NCBI GenBank assembly: GCA_016787525.1
Contig: JAEUUP010000143.1
Location: forward strand, 1-64,000
Source of the DNA: Saprospiraceae bacterium
GTDB lineage: Bacteria; Bacteroidota; Bacteroidia; Chitinophagales; Saprospiraceae
Reading direction: 5' to 3'
Length of the DNA: 64,000 nt
Below, in pieces: positions 18,003-26,722 of the stretch (positions within the stretch are counted from its first letter, which is position 1; each line of letters begins with the position of its first letter). Both the position numbers and the translations under genes were made by a program. The notes under the pieces were generated by a model. It saw only the letters and a program-made list of their open reading frames with translations. It was not told the DNA's origin and ran no database searches.

Positions 18003-18296
18003 ATGAAACAATACGTCATACATGCTCTAGATGGTACTGACGATGATGCCTTGAATCGTCGTTTGTCTGTTCGAGCCGCTCATTTTGAGAATATGTCTCG
18101 ATTCAAAGCGAACGGTAATTTCATTTTAGGTGGTGCGATGCTCGATGAGCGTGGGCAAATGATGGGTTCTACTGTGGTAATGCAATTCGATTCTGAAGAT
18201 GAATTTCGAGAATATCTTGATTCAGAACCTTATATTCGAGATAAAGTGTGGGTTGATATTAGAATTTATCCTTTTAAAACAGCCACAGTTGTTTAA
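18003..18296 (+). CDS. YciI-family protein
   Basis: 97 aa, small soluble protein with the YCII fold: MKQYVIHALDGTDDDALNRR, then RAAHFENMSRFKANGNFILG and the family-type end FREYLDSEPYIRDKVWVDIR with IYPF. The conserved His (AHFENM) and an Asp of the DSEPY region correspond to the putative active-site pair. Family members include haloacid or lactone processing enzymes and many of unknown role; no substrate can be named. Monocistronic, flanked on both sides by palindromic elements. Confidence 0.88.
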   Translation: MKQYVIHALDGTDDDALNRRLSVRAAHFENMSRFKANGNFILGGAMLDERGQMMGSTVVMQFDSEDEFREYLDSEPYIRDKVWVDIRIYPFKTATVV

Positions 18297-18297
18297 T

Positions 18298-18534
18298 TAG
18301 TCATTGAGGGGTGGGCATAACTAAAAACAGTATTAAATAGGCACAGACTGTTTTTCCTACGGAAAAAAGCGTGTATTGTCATTTTCTTATGGAGCGAGCC
18401 TATATTTTTTTGGCGAGCCAAAAATATAGGCTCGCTCCTAAAAAATTCTTTTTCGTACGCCTTTCGCCTATGGCGAAACAGTGCGAAACCTGTATATGTA
18501 ACAATATTTAGTTATGCCCACCCCTCAATTAGTC
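18298..18534. mobile_element. 227-bp inverted-repeat element with 5-bp target duplication
   Basis: Element 18303-18529 flanked by TAGTC (18298-18302 and 18530-18534). Its termini are perfect inverted repeats of 23 bp beginning ATTGAGGGGTGGGCATAACT. Inside are the family frame (ACTGTTTTTCC ... GGCGAAACAGTGCG) and a core hairpin with arms GGAGCGAGCCTATATTTTT (18391-18438). It is non-coding and therefore MITE-like. It begins just after the yciI stop. Confidence 0.72.
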
Positions 18535-18597
18535 ATTGAGTCATTAAACTATTGAAACGTTGAATAAGAATGACATGACACAATGACTAATGACAAA

Positions 18598-18975
18598 CTA
18601 ATCTTTTGGAATAAAATCTAAAGAGACAGAATTGACACAGTGGCGCACATTTTTAGGTGTGAATCGCTCACCTTTAAAAACATGACCCAAATGTCCATTG
18701 CAGTTAGCACAGACAATTTCGATGCGTCGTCCATCTGCATCAGGCAGTTCTTTGATAGCCCCTTCGATTTGGTCGTCGAATGCAGGCCAGCCACAACCAG
18801 AATCGAACTTATGTTCCGAGCGATACAAAGGCGCATCACAACGGCGACAAACGTAGTATCCCGCTTCGTAGTGTTTATTGTATTTGCCCGTCCAAGGAAA
18901 CTCTGTACCTTTATAGATGATAACTCGCTCTTCTTCACGAGTTAATGTATTGTATTTTTGCTGAGTATCTTTCAT
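18598..18975 (-). CDS. msrB: Peptide-methionine (R)-S-oxide reductase, short form
   Basis: 125-aa cytosolic MsrB, which reduces the R epimer of methionine sulfoxide in proteins using thioredoxin. Two zinc CxxC pairs (CRRC and CANC), signature [18 protein letters not shown], and catalytic Cys in [11 protein letters not shown] (residue 113). Length and motifs are complete. It follows a second, exported msrB by 21 bp on the same strand, so the two are probably co-transcribed and protect different compartments. Confidence 0.93.
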   Translation of the reverse strand: MKDTQQKYNTLTREEERVIIYKGTEFPWTGKYNKHYEAGYYVCRRCDAPLYRSEHKFDSGCGWPAFDDQIEGAIKELPDADGRRIEIVCANCNGHLGHVFKGERFTPKNVRHCVNSVSLDFIPKD

Positions 18976-18996
18976 TCTTTTTGATTTTATGTGTAG

Positions 18997-19536
18997 CTAT
19001 TTATGTGTTTCAAATACTAGAGAAACAGAATTAATGCAATAGCGCAAACCAGTTGGCTTGGGACCATCGTCAAAAACATGACCCAAATGACCATCACAGC
19101 GCGCACAAACGACTTCATCTCTGACCATGCCATAACTCAAATCACGGTGGTCATTGATGTGCGATTTTTTGATGGGTTCATAGAAAGAAGGCCAACCAGT
19201 TCCTGATTCAAATTTTGTTTTACTTGAAAATAAGGGTAGATGACAAGCGGCGCAGTGATAAGTGCCTTCTTCATGATTGTCCCAATATTTACCTGTGAAC
19301 GAACGCTCTGTTCCTTTTTCACGCAAGACTTGATAGGCAAGACCATTGCCTAATATTTTTTTCCACTCCTCTTCTGTTTTCACAATTTTTTTGAGAGACG
19401 TATCAATCATTACCCCCTCAGTATTGATGATAGATTTGTCTTTTTTGTCATCTAACGATGCACTGTACTGAGGGGTAGTTGTCTTGAATTGACAAGCCAT
19501 GATGACGGCGAAAACGGATAAAATAATGGTTTTCAT
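18997..19536 (-). CDS. msrB: Exported/lipoprotein methionine (R)-S-oxide reductase
   Basis: 179 aa. The N-terminus [16 protein letters not shown] looks like a lipoprotein signal with Cys15, placing the enzyme in the cell envelope. The SelR domain at about 55-178 has CAAC and CARC zinc pairs, [19 protein letters not shown] and catalytic Cys167 (RYCINSVSL). The linker between lipid anchor and domain (about 17-50) is low-complexity and holds two motifs: 19466 (read TPQY) and 19414 (read NTEG). It is first in the two-gene msrB operon. Confidence 0.9.
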   Translation of the reverse strand: MKTIILSVFAVIMACQFKTTTPQYSASLDDKKDKSIINTEGVMIDTSLKKIVKTEEEWKKILGNGLAYQVLREKGTERSFTGKYWDNHEEGTYHCAACHLPLFSSKTKFESGTGWPSFYEPIKKSHINDHRDLSYGMVRDEVVCARCDGHLGHVFDDGPKPTGLRYCINSVSLVFETHK

Positions 19537-19635
19537 TGTGACTTAATTTTTGATAAAGCTTGTTTTGAAATATTTTAATTCGTCATTTAATACTGCAAAG
19601 GTGCTGCCTAAACATCACAAAAACGTCACGTTTTT

Positions 19636-21450
19636 TTAACAAAGTGGTTCAAAATCATTGTCAAAAAGTGTCAAATTTGTGTCATCAGTTAATCTTTGAG
19701 TGAGACTTTGAGCCTTGGGTAATTCATAGTGGTAATAATATCGCATAGTATGCACTTTCGACTGATAGAATTGCAGAGCATCCTCTGATAGTCGTGCAAT
19801 AGATAGTGTTTTTTGTGCTGCGATACCTTGTTTAAGCCATATCCAAGCTACATTCAAAATACCAAATAATTCGAGATACAAAGTCGCATCAGCCAAGAAA
19901 ATTTCTGCATCACCTTTAGCAGCTAATGAGAGTAAATGCTGTGTTGTCTTGTGCCATTGAGCGATGTTTGTCTCTAAAAGCGTAGCGTAGGTTTGCAAAA
20001 CATCGTCATTTTGAGCTTTTTCAATATCTTTCCTAACTTCTGTAAGCCACAAATCAATGGCTTTGCCTCCGTTGCGTGGAATTTGACGACCGAGAACAGC
20101 TTGTGCTTGTATGCCTGTTGTACCTTCATATAGGCTCATGATGCGTACGTCGCGCGCCAGTTGTTCTAAAATAAAGTCTTCAGTATAGCCATAACCGCCT
20201 AAGACTTGCAGACCTTGGTTGGTGGCAACCATGCCCATTTCCGCCCCAAAAGTTTTGGCAACGGGAGTCAGCAGTTCCAAAAGGTCGTTATAGTATTGTT
20301 TTACTGAGGGGTCTTGTTCTGCTCTTTCTATATCTAAAAATTTATAGCACATTAGTATAAGGCATAAACCACCTTCAACGATGGCTTTTTGTTGCAGAAG
20401 CATACGACGCACATCGGGGTGGTGCACAATAGTAGTTGGCTCGCCTAAAGCGTTTTTTTCATTGAGCCGTCGTCCTTGAGGTCTTTCGGTCGCATATTGG
20501 AGAGAGGCATAATAAGCAGCAGATGCGATGTGTATGCCCCCCATACCAACACCTAAACGCGCACCATTCATCATCAAGAACATTTGAGGCAAACCTCTAT
20601 TGGCTTCGCCTAAAAGATAGCCCACACAATCGTTCTGACCACCGAATTCGAGGTGCATAGCAGGAGTGGCTTTTTGCCCCATTTTATGATAGATACCAAT
20701 TGATACTACATCGTTGGATACCAAATGCCCCCCCTCAGTATTGAGGCGATTTTTAGGCACTATAAAGAGTGAAATGCCTTTAGTGCCTTTTGGCGCGCCA
20801 TCAATGCGCGCCAAAACGAGGTGTATGATATTGTCTGTTAGGTCATGATCACCTGCTGATATGAATATTTTTTGTCCTTTTATTCTGTATGTACCATCTG
20901 GCTGAGGAGTGGCCGTAGTGGCAACATCGGAGAGTGAACTGCCTGCTTGTGTTTCGGTAAGGCACATTGTACCAGTCCACTCGCCAGATAACATTTTACG
21001 AGCAAACTGTTCCTTTTGCTCATCTGAGCCAAAGGTGAGAATTAGATTGGCAGCACCTTTAGTTAGGTCGGAATACATGACAAAACTATTATGCGCACCT
21101 CCACAAATGAATTCAGCAGCCGCAGCAACAACTTTAGGCAATTGTTGTCCACCATAGTCGAAAGAAAATGGGGCAGAAAGTAAGCCTATTTCGCTGAATG
21201 CTTTGTAATAGTCATGTACTCCTTGATGAACTTTGACTTGCCCATCTAACAATTCTGGTTGATTACGGTCAGAGTCAACGAAAGCAGGCTTCATTATTTT
21301 CTCAGCAATATCCGTAGCAGCATCTAAGACCATGCTAAATGTTTCACTATCGTGAGCATTGAAATAATCAAATTGAGCCAACAATTCAATTTCTAATACA
21401 TCGAACAGAGTAAAATCTAAATTTTTTCGTGAAAAATGTGTTCCAACCAT
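19636..21450 (-). CDS. Acyl-CoA dehydrogenase (DmdC-like subfamily)
   Basis: 604 aa, longer than ordinary acyl-CoA dehydrogenases and matching the subfamily with an extra C-terminal domain that includes 3-methylmercaptopropionyl-CoA dehydrogenase (DmdC). FAD/acyl binding CLTETQAGSSLSDVATTA, IKGQKIFISAGDHD, and the C-terminal helix block LQVLGGYGYTEDFILEQLAR with RDVRIMSLYEGTTGIQ; the last 110 aa are the DmdC-type extension. It oxidises an acyl-CoA at the alpha-beta bond, passing electrons to ETF. The true substrate is probably a fatty acyl-CoA; DMSP use cannot be inferred. Motifs at 20302 (DPSV) and 20731 (NTEGG). Confidence 0.9.
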   Translation of the reverse strand: MVGTHFSRKNLDFTLFDVLEIELLAQFDYFNAHDSETFSMVLDAATDIAEKIMKPAFVDSDRNQPELLDGQVKVHQGVHDYYKAFSEIGLLSAPFSFDYGGQQLPKVVAAAAEFICGGAHNSFVMYSDLTKGAANLILTFGSDEQKEQFARKMLSGEWTGTMCLTETQAGSSLSDVATTATPQPDGTYRIKGQKIFISAGDHDLTDNIIHLVLARIDGAPKGTKGISLFIVPKNRLNTEGGHLVSNDVVSIGIYHKMGQKATPAMHLEFGGQNDCVGYLLGEANRGLPQMFLMMNGARLGVGMGGIHIASAAYYASLQYATERPQGRRLNEKNALGEPTTIVHHPDVRRMLLQQKAIVEGGLCLILMCYKFLDIERAEQDPSVKQYYNDLLELLTPVAKTFGAEMGMVATNQGLQVLGGYGYTEDFILEQLARDVRIMSLYEGTTGIQAQAVLGRQIPRNGGKAIDLWLTEVRKDIEKAQNDDVLQTYATLLETNIAQWHKTTQHLLSLAAKGDAEIFLADATLYLELFGILNVAWIWLKQGIAAQKTLSIARLSEDALQFYQSKVHTMRYYYHYELPKAQSLTQRLTDDTNLTLFDNDFEPLC

Positions 21451-21584
21451 TGCTTATTAGATTAATTGTCTATACCTTTGGGCTAATAATTTATTAATAT
21501 AATAAAAAAAATTTTGAAGAAGAACTGATTTAAAAGTAACCTACCAATAATTTTACGTATAAAGAACCAAATAAGTCATTATAA

Positions 21585-22037
21585 TCATTTCATACGTTTC
21601 ATCCAGCGGTCATCTTCTTTTTGAGCGATTTGGACAATTTTACGTAAAAAACGCATCATTGAAAGGAACAATAAATAACCGAATGTCAGAACCATGAATA
21701 TCCAGCGAAAAGTGCCTGCTTCATGCATTGCCATTGAAGAAAATAAATAAGCTAAAGTTCCATTTGTGACCATAAGGGCTGCATAAGTGGGAATTGCGCG
21801 TGTCCAATATAGATTCATATCTTTTGCAGAAAGGCTTAAAACACTATTAAAAAGAGCAAACAATAAAATCGCTGTTCCCGCAATAATCCAAAAAACCTGA
21901 CCTGAAATTTGAGCCAAGTGAATCAAATGTACAATTTTAAGCAATAGCATTGCGATGAAAGATACTGAGAGTATAGTCAATCCTTGTATAATGGGATTAA
22001 TTGACTTTGCGAAAAAAGAAGAATCAGAAGTTTGCAT
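21585..22037 (-). CDS. Four-helix membrane protein, unknown function
   Basis: 150 aa, integral inner-membrane protein with about four hydrophobic helices (roughly 17-40, 48-70, 82-103, 110-130) and a basic C-terminal tail ending DDRWMKRMK, expected to face the cytoplasm. No family recognised. Monocistronic on the minus strand, divergent from the SprB-repeat gene. Confidence 0.6.
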   Translation of the reverse strand: MQTSDSSFFAKSINPIIQGLTILSVSFIAMLLLKIVHLIHLAQISGQVFWIIAGTAILLFALFNSVLSLSAKDMNLYWTRAIPTYAALMVTNGTLAYLFSSMAMHEAGTFRWIFMVLTFGYLLFLSMMRFLRKIVQIAQKEDDRWMKRMK

Positions 22038-22443
22038 TTTGAATATAATTTTATAGATAAACTTACGGAATATATAAAAATATGATGTAGTTATTTTTGT
22101 TTATACGTTATTATTTAGATTATTTAGGTTCGTTTATAACTTGTACTTTACTGAAATTTTTTTCGAAAAGTAAAAATAGGTAAACAATGAAAAATAGTTA
22201 TTGTTTTGGGTATAAAAATGAGAAAAAAGCGTTAGAACGGTTTAAGAATTTAAAATTACCAGAAGTACACTTTATTGTCTATATATAGTTTTTTTGTTGA
22301 ATTTAAATAATAAATATTTATAGAGAGTTGATAAATTGACTAAAAAAAAAGCAATCTTTGCATAACATAGTTTTTGTAGTATATAATTAAACTATTAATA
22401 TTTGAACAATTTTTTTTTACAACAAACAAAAAAATCCTACGCT
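22038..22443. other. Divergent AT-rich promoter region
   Basis: Very AT-rich region between the membrane protein and the SprB-repeat gene. A possible promoter for the latter is TTG at 22328-22330 and AATCTTTG at 22353-22360 (one mismatch to TAnnTTTG, 22-bp spacer). Otherwise I see no gene or strong structure. Confidence 0.45.
22328..22360 (+). promoter_or_regulatory. Possible promoter of the SprB-repeat gene
   Basis: TTG-N22-AATCTTTG, seven of eight matches at the -7 box. Predicted start near 22366, about 80 nt before the ATG at 22444. Confidence 0.35.
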
Positions 22444-25400
22444 ATGAATCCTCATCTCATGAAGTCGAAGCGTTTTCTTTCTGATTGCAATATGCGGGTA
22501 TTAAATACTTCTCTCTTATTGCTTCTTTCTGGTTTTCTAACTTATTTATCTGCACAAGTTAGTGTTTCTATTTCAAAAATAGACCCAACTTGTAATGGAT
22601 TTACAAATGGCTCTGCCACTGCTACAGCAACAGGTGGTACTGCCCCCTACACCTATCGTTGGAATAATAATGTTGTAGGTAGTTCACTTTTTGGTTTAGG
22701 AAGTGGTACTTATTCGGTTGTTGCGACTGATGCACTGGGAGTATCAGGTACAGCTAATGTCACTATTACCAGCCCTGCACCTATTAGCATCAATGTTAGT
22801 TTTGCTAATATTTGTAATGGTGGTTCTGTTACGGCTTCTGCTACGGGTGGTTCTGGTACTTACACCTTTGATTGGGGTAGTGGTCGTACAGGTGCGACTC
22901 AAACAGGTCTTGGTGGTGGCAGCTATAACTTAACAGTAACAGATTCTAAAGGATGTTCTGCTATTAAGTTTGTAAGTGTACCAGCAGCGTTTAGTGTTTC
23001 ATTGAGAATTGGTACTTTACAATGCTTTGGAGATTGTGATGCAGCGATTGACGCTCTTACATCAGGTGGTACTGCTCCTTTCACATACAGATGGAATACA
23101 GGAGCTACAACACAAGCTATTGTAGGCTTGCCTTCAGGAACATACAGTGTTACAGTGACAGATGCTAATGGTTGTACTGGTACAGCGTCTGGTACAGTGA
23201 CAAACCCTCCACAGATTGTTATCACAACCAATGTTAATGCACCTGCTTGTGGTAGTGGTGCAACAGGTTCAGCGACCGTTTCAGCAACAGGTGGTCGCCC
23301 ACCATTGACTTATAAATGGAGTAATGGTCAATCGGGTACAACTGCAACAGGTTTGAATGTAGGTGACTATTTTGTCACAGTGACAGATGCAGGTGGTTGT
23401 AACCGTACTGCAAAAGTTACAGTACCTTCAAATGCTGGATTTACAGTGAATGTTTCAAGCACGAATGCGTCGTGTGCAGGCTCAAATGGTACTGCTACTG
23501 CGACTGTTACAAGTGGCGGTCGCGCACCTTTTACTTATAAATGGAATACAGGTGCGACAACTGCCTCTATTTCAAACCTTTCAGCAGGAACATATACTGT
23601 AACTGTGACAGATGCCAATGGCTGTGTTAATGTTGCTAGTACTGTTGTTAACGCAGCGGGTAGTTTGAATGTCAATGTAACCAGTACCAATGCGGCTTGT
23701 GGTATCGCCAATGGTACAGCTACTGCAACACCTACATCAGGTACAGCACCGTACACATATAAATGGAATACAGGTGCGACAACTGCATCTTTAACTCTTT
23801 TAGGTGCAGGAACATATACTGTAACTGTTACAGACGCGGGAGGTTGTACAGCTATCGGAAGTGCAACTGTTATACAAACTTCTTCATTCGATGTGACAGT
23901 TGATGCAAGAAATATCACTTGTAACGGTGGTACTGACGGTGGAGCAACTGCAATGGTATCTGGTGGTTCAGCACCTTATACTTACCGCTGGAGTAATGGT
24001 GGTAGTGTTGCTGTTATTGCCAATTTATCTGCTGGCAACTATACCGTGACAGTAACAGATGCGGGAGGTTGTACGGCTACTAAAACTGTAACCATTACCC
24101 AACCTACCGCTATAAGCATAACGACTTCTGTTACTGCTACCACATGTGGCGCAAGTAATGGTGCGATAGCAACAGTAGCAACAGGTGGTAATGGTGGTTA
24201 TTCATACCTTTGGAGTAATGGTGCAACAACATCTAATATTACGAGCGTGCCTGCAGGTTCATATACTGTAACGATTACAGATTCGAAAGGATGTAGTGCT
24301 ACTGCTACTGCGACAGTGTCTTCATCGAACTCGATTTCATTGACAATAGGTTCTTCTAATGTTACTTGTTTTGGTGGTAGCAATGGTGCAGCCTCTGTTA
24401 CTGTAACAGGAGCAACAGGAGCAGTAACTTACGCTTGGAGCAATGGTGCAACAACGGCGAGTGTTAATAACCTCACAGCGGGTACTTATACAGTGACTGC
24501 AACAAACGGTGGTTGTACAGCTTCAAAAAGTGTAACAATCACGCAACCAACTGAGATTTCTATTGCGATCAGTTTAACAAACCCATCTTGTAATACTAAC
24601 AACGGTAGTTTGACAGCAACAGCTTCAGGTGGCACCCCTCAGTATAGCTACAAATGGAGCAACGGGGCAACAACATCTTCAATTAGTGGTTTAGCTGCGG
24701 GTACTTATACTGTTACTGTTACAGATGCAAATGGCTGTACAAAAATGACAAGTCAATCAATTGCACCGCCTAACGGTCCCGTTATTGCAATCGTTCAGAC
24801 GACAATCAAGTGTAATGGTGATGCAACAGGTACGCTTCAAGCTAATGCAACAGGTGGTTCAGGTTCTTACACTTATGCGTGGAGCAATGGTGGTGTCGCT
24901 CAAAAAATTGTCAGCTTGGTGGCAGGCACTTATACAGTCACAGTGACAGATGTTGTTAGTGGTTGTAGAGCTACGGCTTCTTCTACGTTGACTCAACCTA
25001 CATTGATTTCTCTATCAACATCAGTAACGAATGCAACATGTTTGCCTGTTGGTTCTGCACAAGTGACGGCAACAGGTGGCACCAGCCCTTATACTTACAA
25101 ATGGAGTAATAATGCAACAACTTCAAGCATTGCAAACATTGCAAGTGGTTTCTATACAGTTACGGTTACAGATGCCAACGGCTGTACAAATAATGTAACA
25201 GTCAATGTGCCAGCAGTGACTTCTCCTAATTTGAAGTGTGATATTACAATTACAAAACAAATGACAGGTAATAACTCAAATGATGCTGAGGCTATGGTAA
25301 CAGCTCAATTCGGTAAATTACCTTATACATACTTGTGGAGTAACGGTGCAACAACAGCAACAGCAACTGGTCTAAGAGCAATTACTTATACAGTCACAGT

Positions 25401-26568
25401 CACTGATGGCAATGGTTGTACAACGACTTGCTCTGTAACAGTGCCAAACAATATTTGCGATAATATCACCAATGGTGGTACTATTTGTTGCAATCAATCT
25501 ATCTGTAATGCAAGCGAAATTCAGCCAATTAATGAAACATTAGCCGCTTCTGGTGGTTCAGCTACTGCGGCTATCGAATACTTATGGATGTATAGTTATG
25601 ACAGTGATAATTTCGATCCAGCTACTTGGTTAACAGTTGCAGGCGCAACAGGTAAAAATCTTCCTGTAAACCTTATTCCATCAGTTGACAGACCTTTACG
25701 TATCATCCGTTGTGTACGTCGTGCAGGTTGTACTTTGTACAAAGAATCGAACATGATTACCATCACACCACGTGCTTTTGCTAACATCATCGGACCTCGC
25801 AATGCTTGTCTCGGTCAGGATGTTACATTTATTGCTGATGAAAATCTTGCAGGCGCAACATACAATTGGTCTTTCCAAAGTGCTAATATCACGACTTCGT
25901 TAACGCGTACACAGACAGTGAAATTCACCTCAACAGGTGTCAAACAAGTAACTTTGATTGTGAGCTATTTGGGTTGTACTAAAGCTCAAGTTATCAATGT
26001 CAATGTCACTACTTGCCAAGGTGTTTATGGTGGTTTTGTTGGTTTCAATGCAAGTCCTATCAATCAGAAAGAAATCATGCTAGATTGGGCAACTTCCAAC
26101 GAATCAACAGAAAGTAAATTCTTAATTGAAAAATCTGTTGATGGTTCAAGCTTCGTTAGAATTGGTGAAGTCGCTTCTCAAAATAGAGCAAATAACTTGT
26201 ACCGCTTCTCAGATGTTGAACCTAAAATGGGTCGCAGTTTCTATCGCGTTCGCCAAGTTGCGATGGATGGCACAGAAGTCAATACAACTCAAGCTAAAAA
26301 AGTGATGATAGGACAAAATGGTCAAACGATATTGACTTATCCAAATCCTGCACAAAGCACTATGTTTGTTGAAGTGTTAGATGCTGAAAACGTAGATGGT
26401 ACAATCGAAATTTACAACCATGTAGGCAGACTCATTCAGTCTCAACCATTTACAAGCGACCAAATGCGTTATCAAATCAATACTGACAACTTAGCAACAG
26501 GTAGCTATATCTTGAAAATTCGTAGAAGCGACGGGAACGTTCAAACAACGAAAATTACAAAACTGTAA
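22444..26568 (+). CDS. Giant SprB-repeat surface protein with T9SS sorting domain
   Basis: 1374 aa from this start (an ATG at 22402 would add 14 residues; 22492 also gives a signal peptide). The hydrophobic signal LLLLLSGFLTYLSA is followed by about 13 tandem SprB-type modules of about 75 aa (to about residue 1030), each with a C-x-G-x3-G start, APYTYKWSNGATT middle and GTYTVTVTDANGCT end. After this come a Cys-rich segment, a PKD-like domain and a C-terminal T9SS type A domain (TYPNPAQSTMFVEV, then YILKIRRSDGNVQTTK). SprB-repeat proteins are cell-surface adhesins, some moved by the gliding machinery; whether this cell glides is not shown. Internal repeats make it prone to recombination. One motif (24635) replaces the usual TAPYT in one module by TPQYS. 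Confidence 0.88.
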   Translation: MNPHLMKSKRFLSDCNMRVLNTSLLLLLSGFLTYLSAQVSVSISKIDPTCNGFTNGSATATATGGTAPYTYRWNNNVVGSSLFGLGSGTYSVVATDALGVSGTANVTITSPAPISINVSFANICNGGSVTASATGGSGTYTFDWGSGRTGATQTGLGGGSYNLTVTDSKGCSAIKFVSVPAAFSVSLRIGTLQCFGDCDAAIDALTSGGTAPFTYRWNTGATTQAIVGLPSGTYSVTVTDANGCTGTASGTVTNPPQIVITTNVNAPACGSGATGSATVSATGGRPPLTYKWSNGQSGTTATGLNVGDYFVTVTDAGGCNRTAKVTVPSNAGFTVNVSSTNASCAGSNGTATATVTSGGRAPFTYKWNTGATTASISNLSAGTYTVTVTDANGCVNVASTVVNAAGSLNVNVTSTNAACGIANGTATATPTSGTAPYTYKWNTGATTASLTLLGAGTYTVTVTDAGGCTAIGSATVIQTSSFDVTVDARNITCNGGTDGGATAMVSGGSAPYTYRWSNGGSVAVIANLSAGNYTVTVTDAGGCTATKTVTITQPTAISITTSVTATTCGASNGAIATVATGGNGGYSYLWSNGATTSNITSVPAGSYTVTITDSKGCSATATATVSSSNSISLTIGSSNVTCFGGSNGAASVTVTGATGAVTYAWSNGATTASVNNLTAGTYTVTATNGGCTASKSVTITQPTEISIAISLTNPSCNTNNGSLTATASGGTPQYSYKWSNGATTSSISGLAAGTYTVTVTDANGCTKMTSQSIAPPNGPVIAIVQTTIKCNGDATGTLQANATGGSGSYTYAWSNGGVAQKIVSLVAGTYTVTVTDVVSGCRATASSTLTQPTLISLSTSVTNATCLPVGSAQVTATGGTSPYTYKWSNNATTSSIANIASGFYTVTVTDANGCTNNVTVNVPAVTSPNLKCDITITKQMTGNNSNDAEAMVTAQFGKLPYTYLWSNGATTATATGLRAITYTVTVTDGNGCTTTCSVTVPNNICDNITNGGTICCNQSICNASEIQPINETLAASGGSATAAIEYLWMYSYDSDNFDPATWLTVAGATGKNLPVNLIPSVDRPLRIIRCVRRAGCTLYKESNMITITPRAFANIIGPRNACLGQDVTFIADENLAGATYNWSFQSANITTSLTRTQTVKFTSTGVKQVTLIVSYLGCTKAQVINVNVTTCQGVYGGFVGFNASPINQKEIMLDWATSNESTESKFLIEKSVDGSSFVRIGEVASQNRANNLYRFSDVEPKMGRSFYRVRQVAMDGTEVNTTQAKKVMIGQNGQTILTYPNPAQSTMFVEVLDAENVDGTIEIYNHVGRLIQSQPFTSDQMRYQINTDNLATGSYILKIRRSDGNVQTTKITKL

Positions 26569-26595
26569 TCTGTCCTTCAGAATTTATAAATACCA

Positions 26596-26632
26596 CGGCT
26601 GCAAATCATCTCGATTTGCAGCCGTATTTTTT
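26596..26632 (+). terminator. Rho-independent terminator of the SprB-repeat gene
   Basis: Perfect 11-bp stem CGGCTGCAAAT / ATTTGCAGCCG, loop CATCTCG, followed by TATTTTTTT, 28 bp after the stop codon. Confidence 0.85.
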
Positions 26633-26722
26633 TGTAACTGTAAAATACTGAGGGGGGCTTTTTCCGTTTAATTTACACGCTTATTTTCACACACTATTTG
26701 TCAAAAGCCTAAACAACACAAT

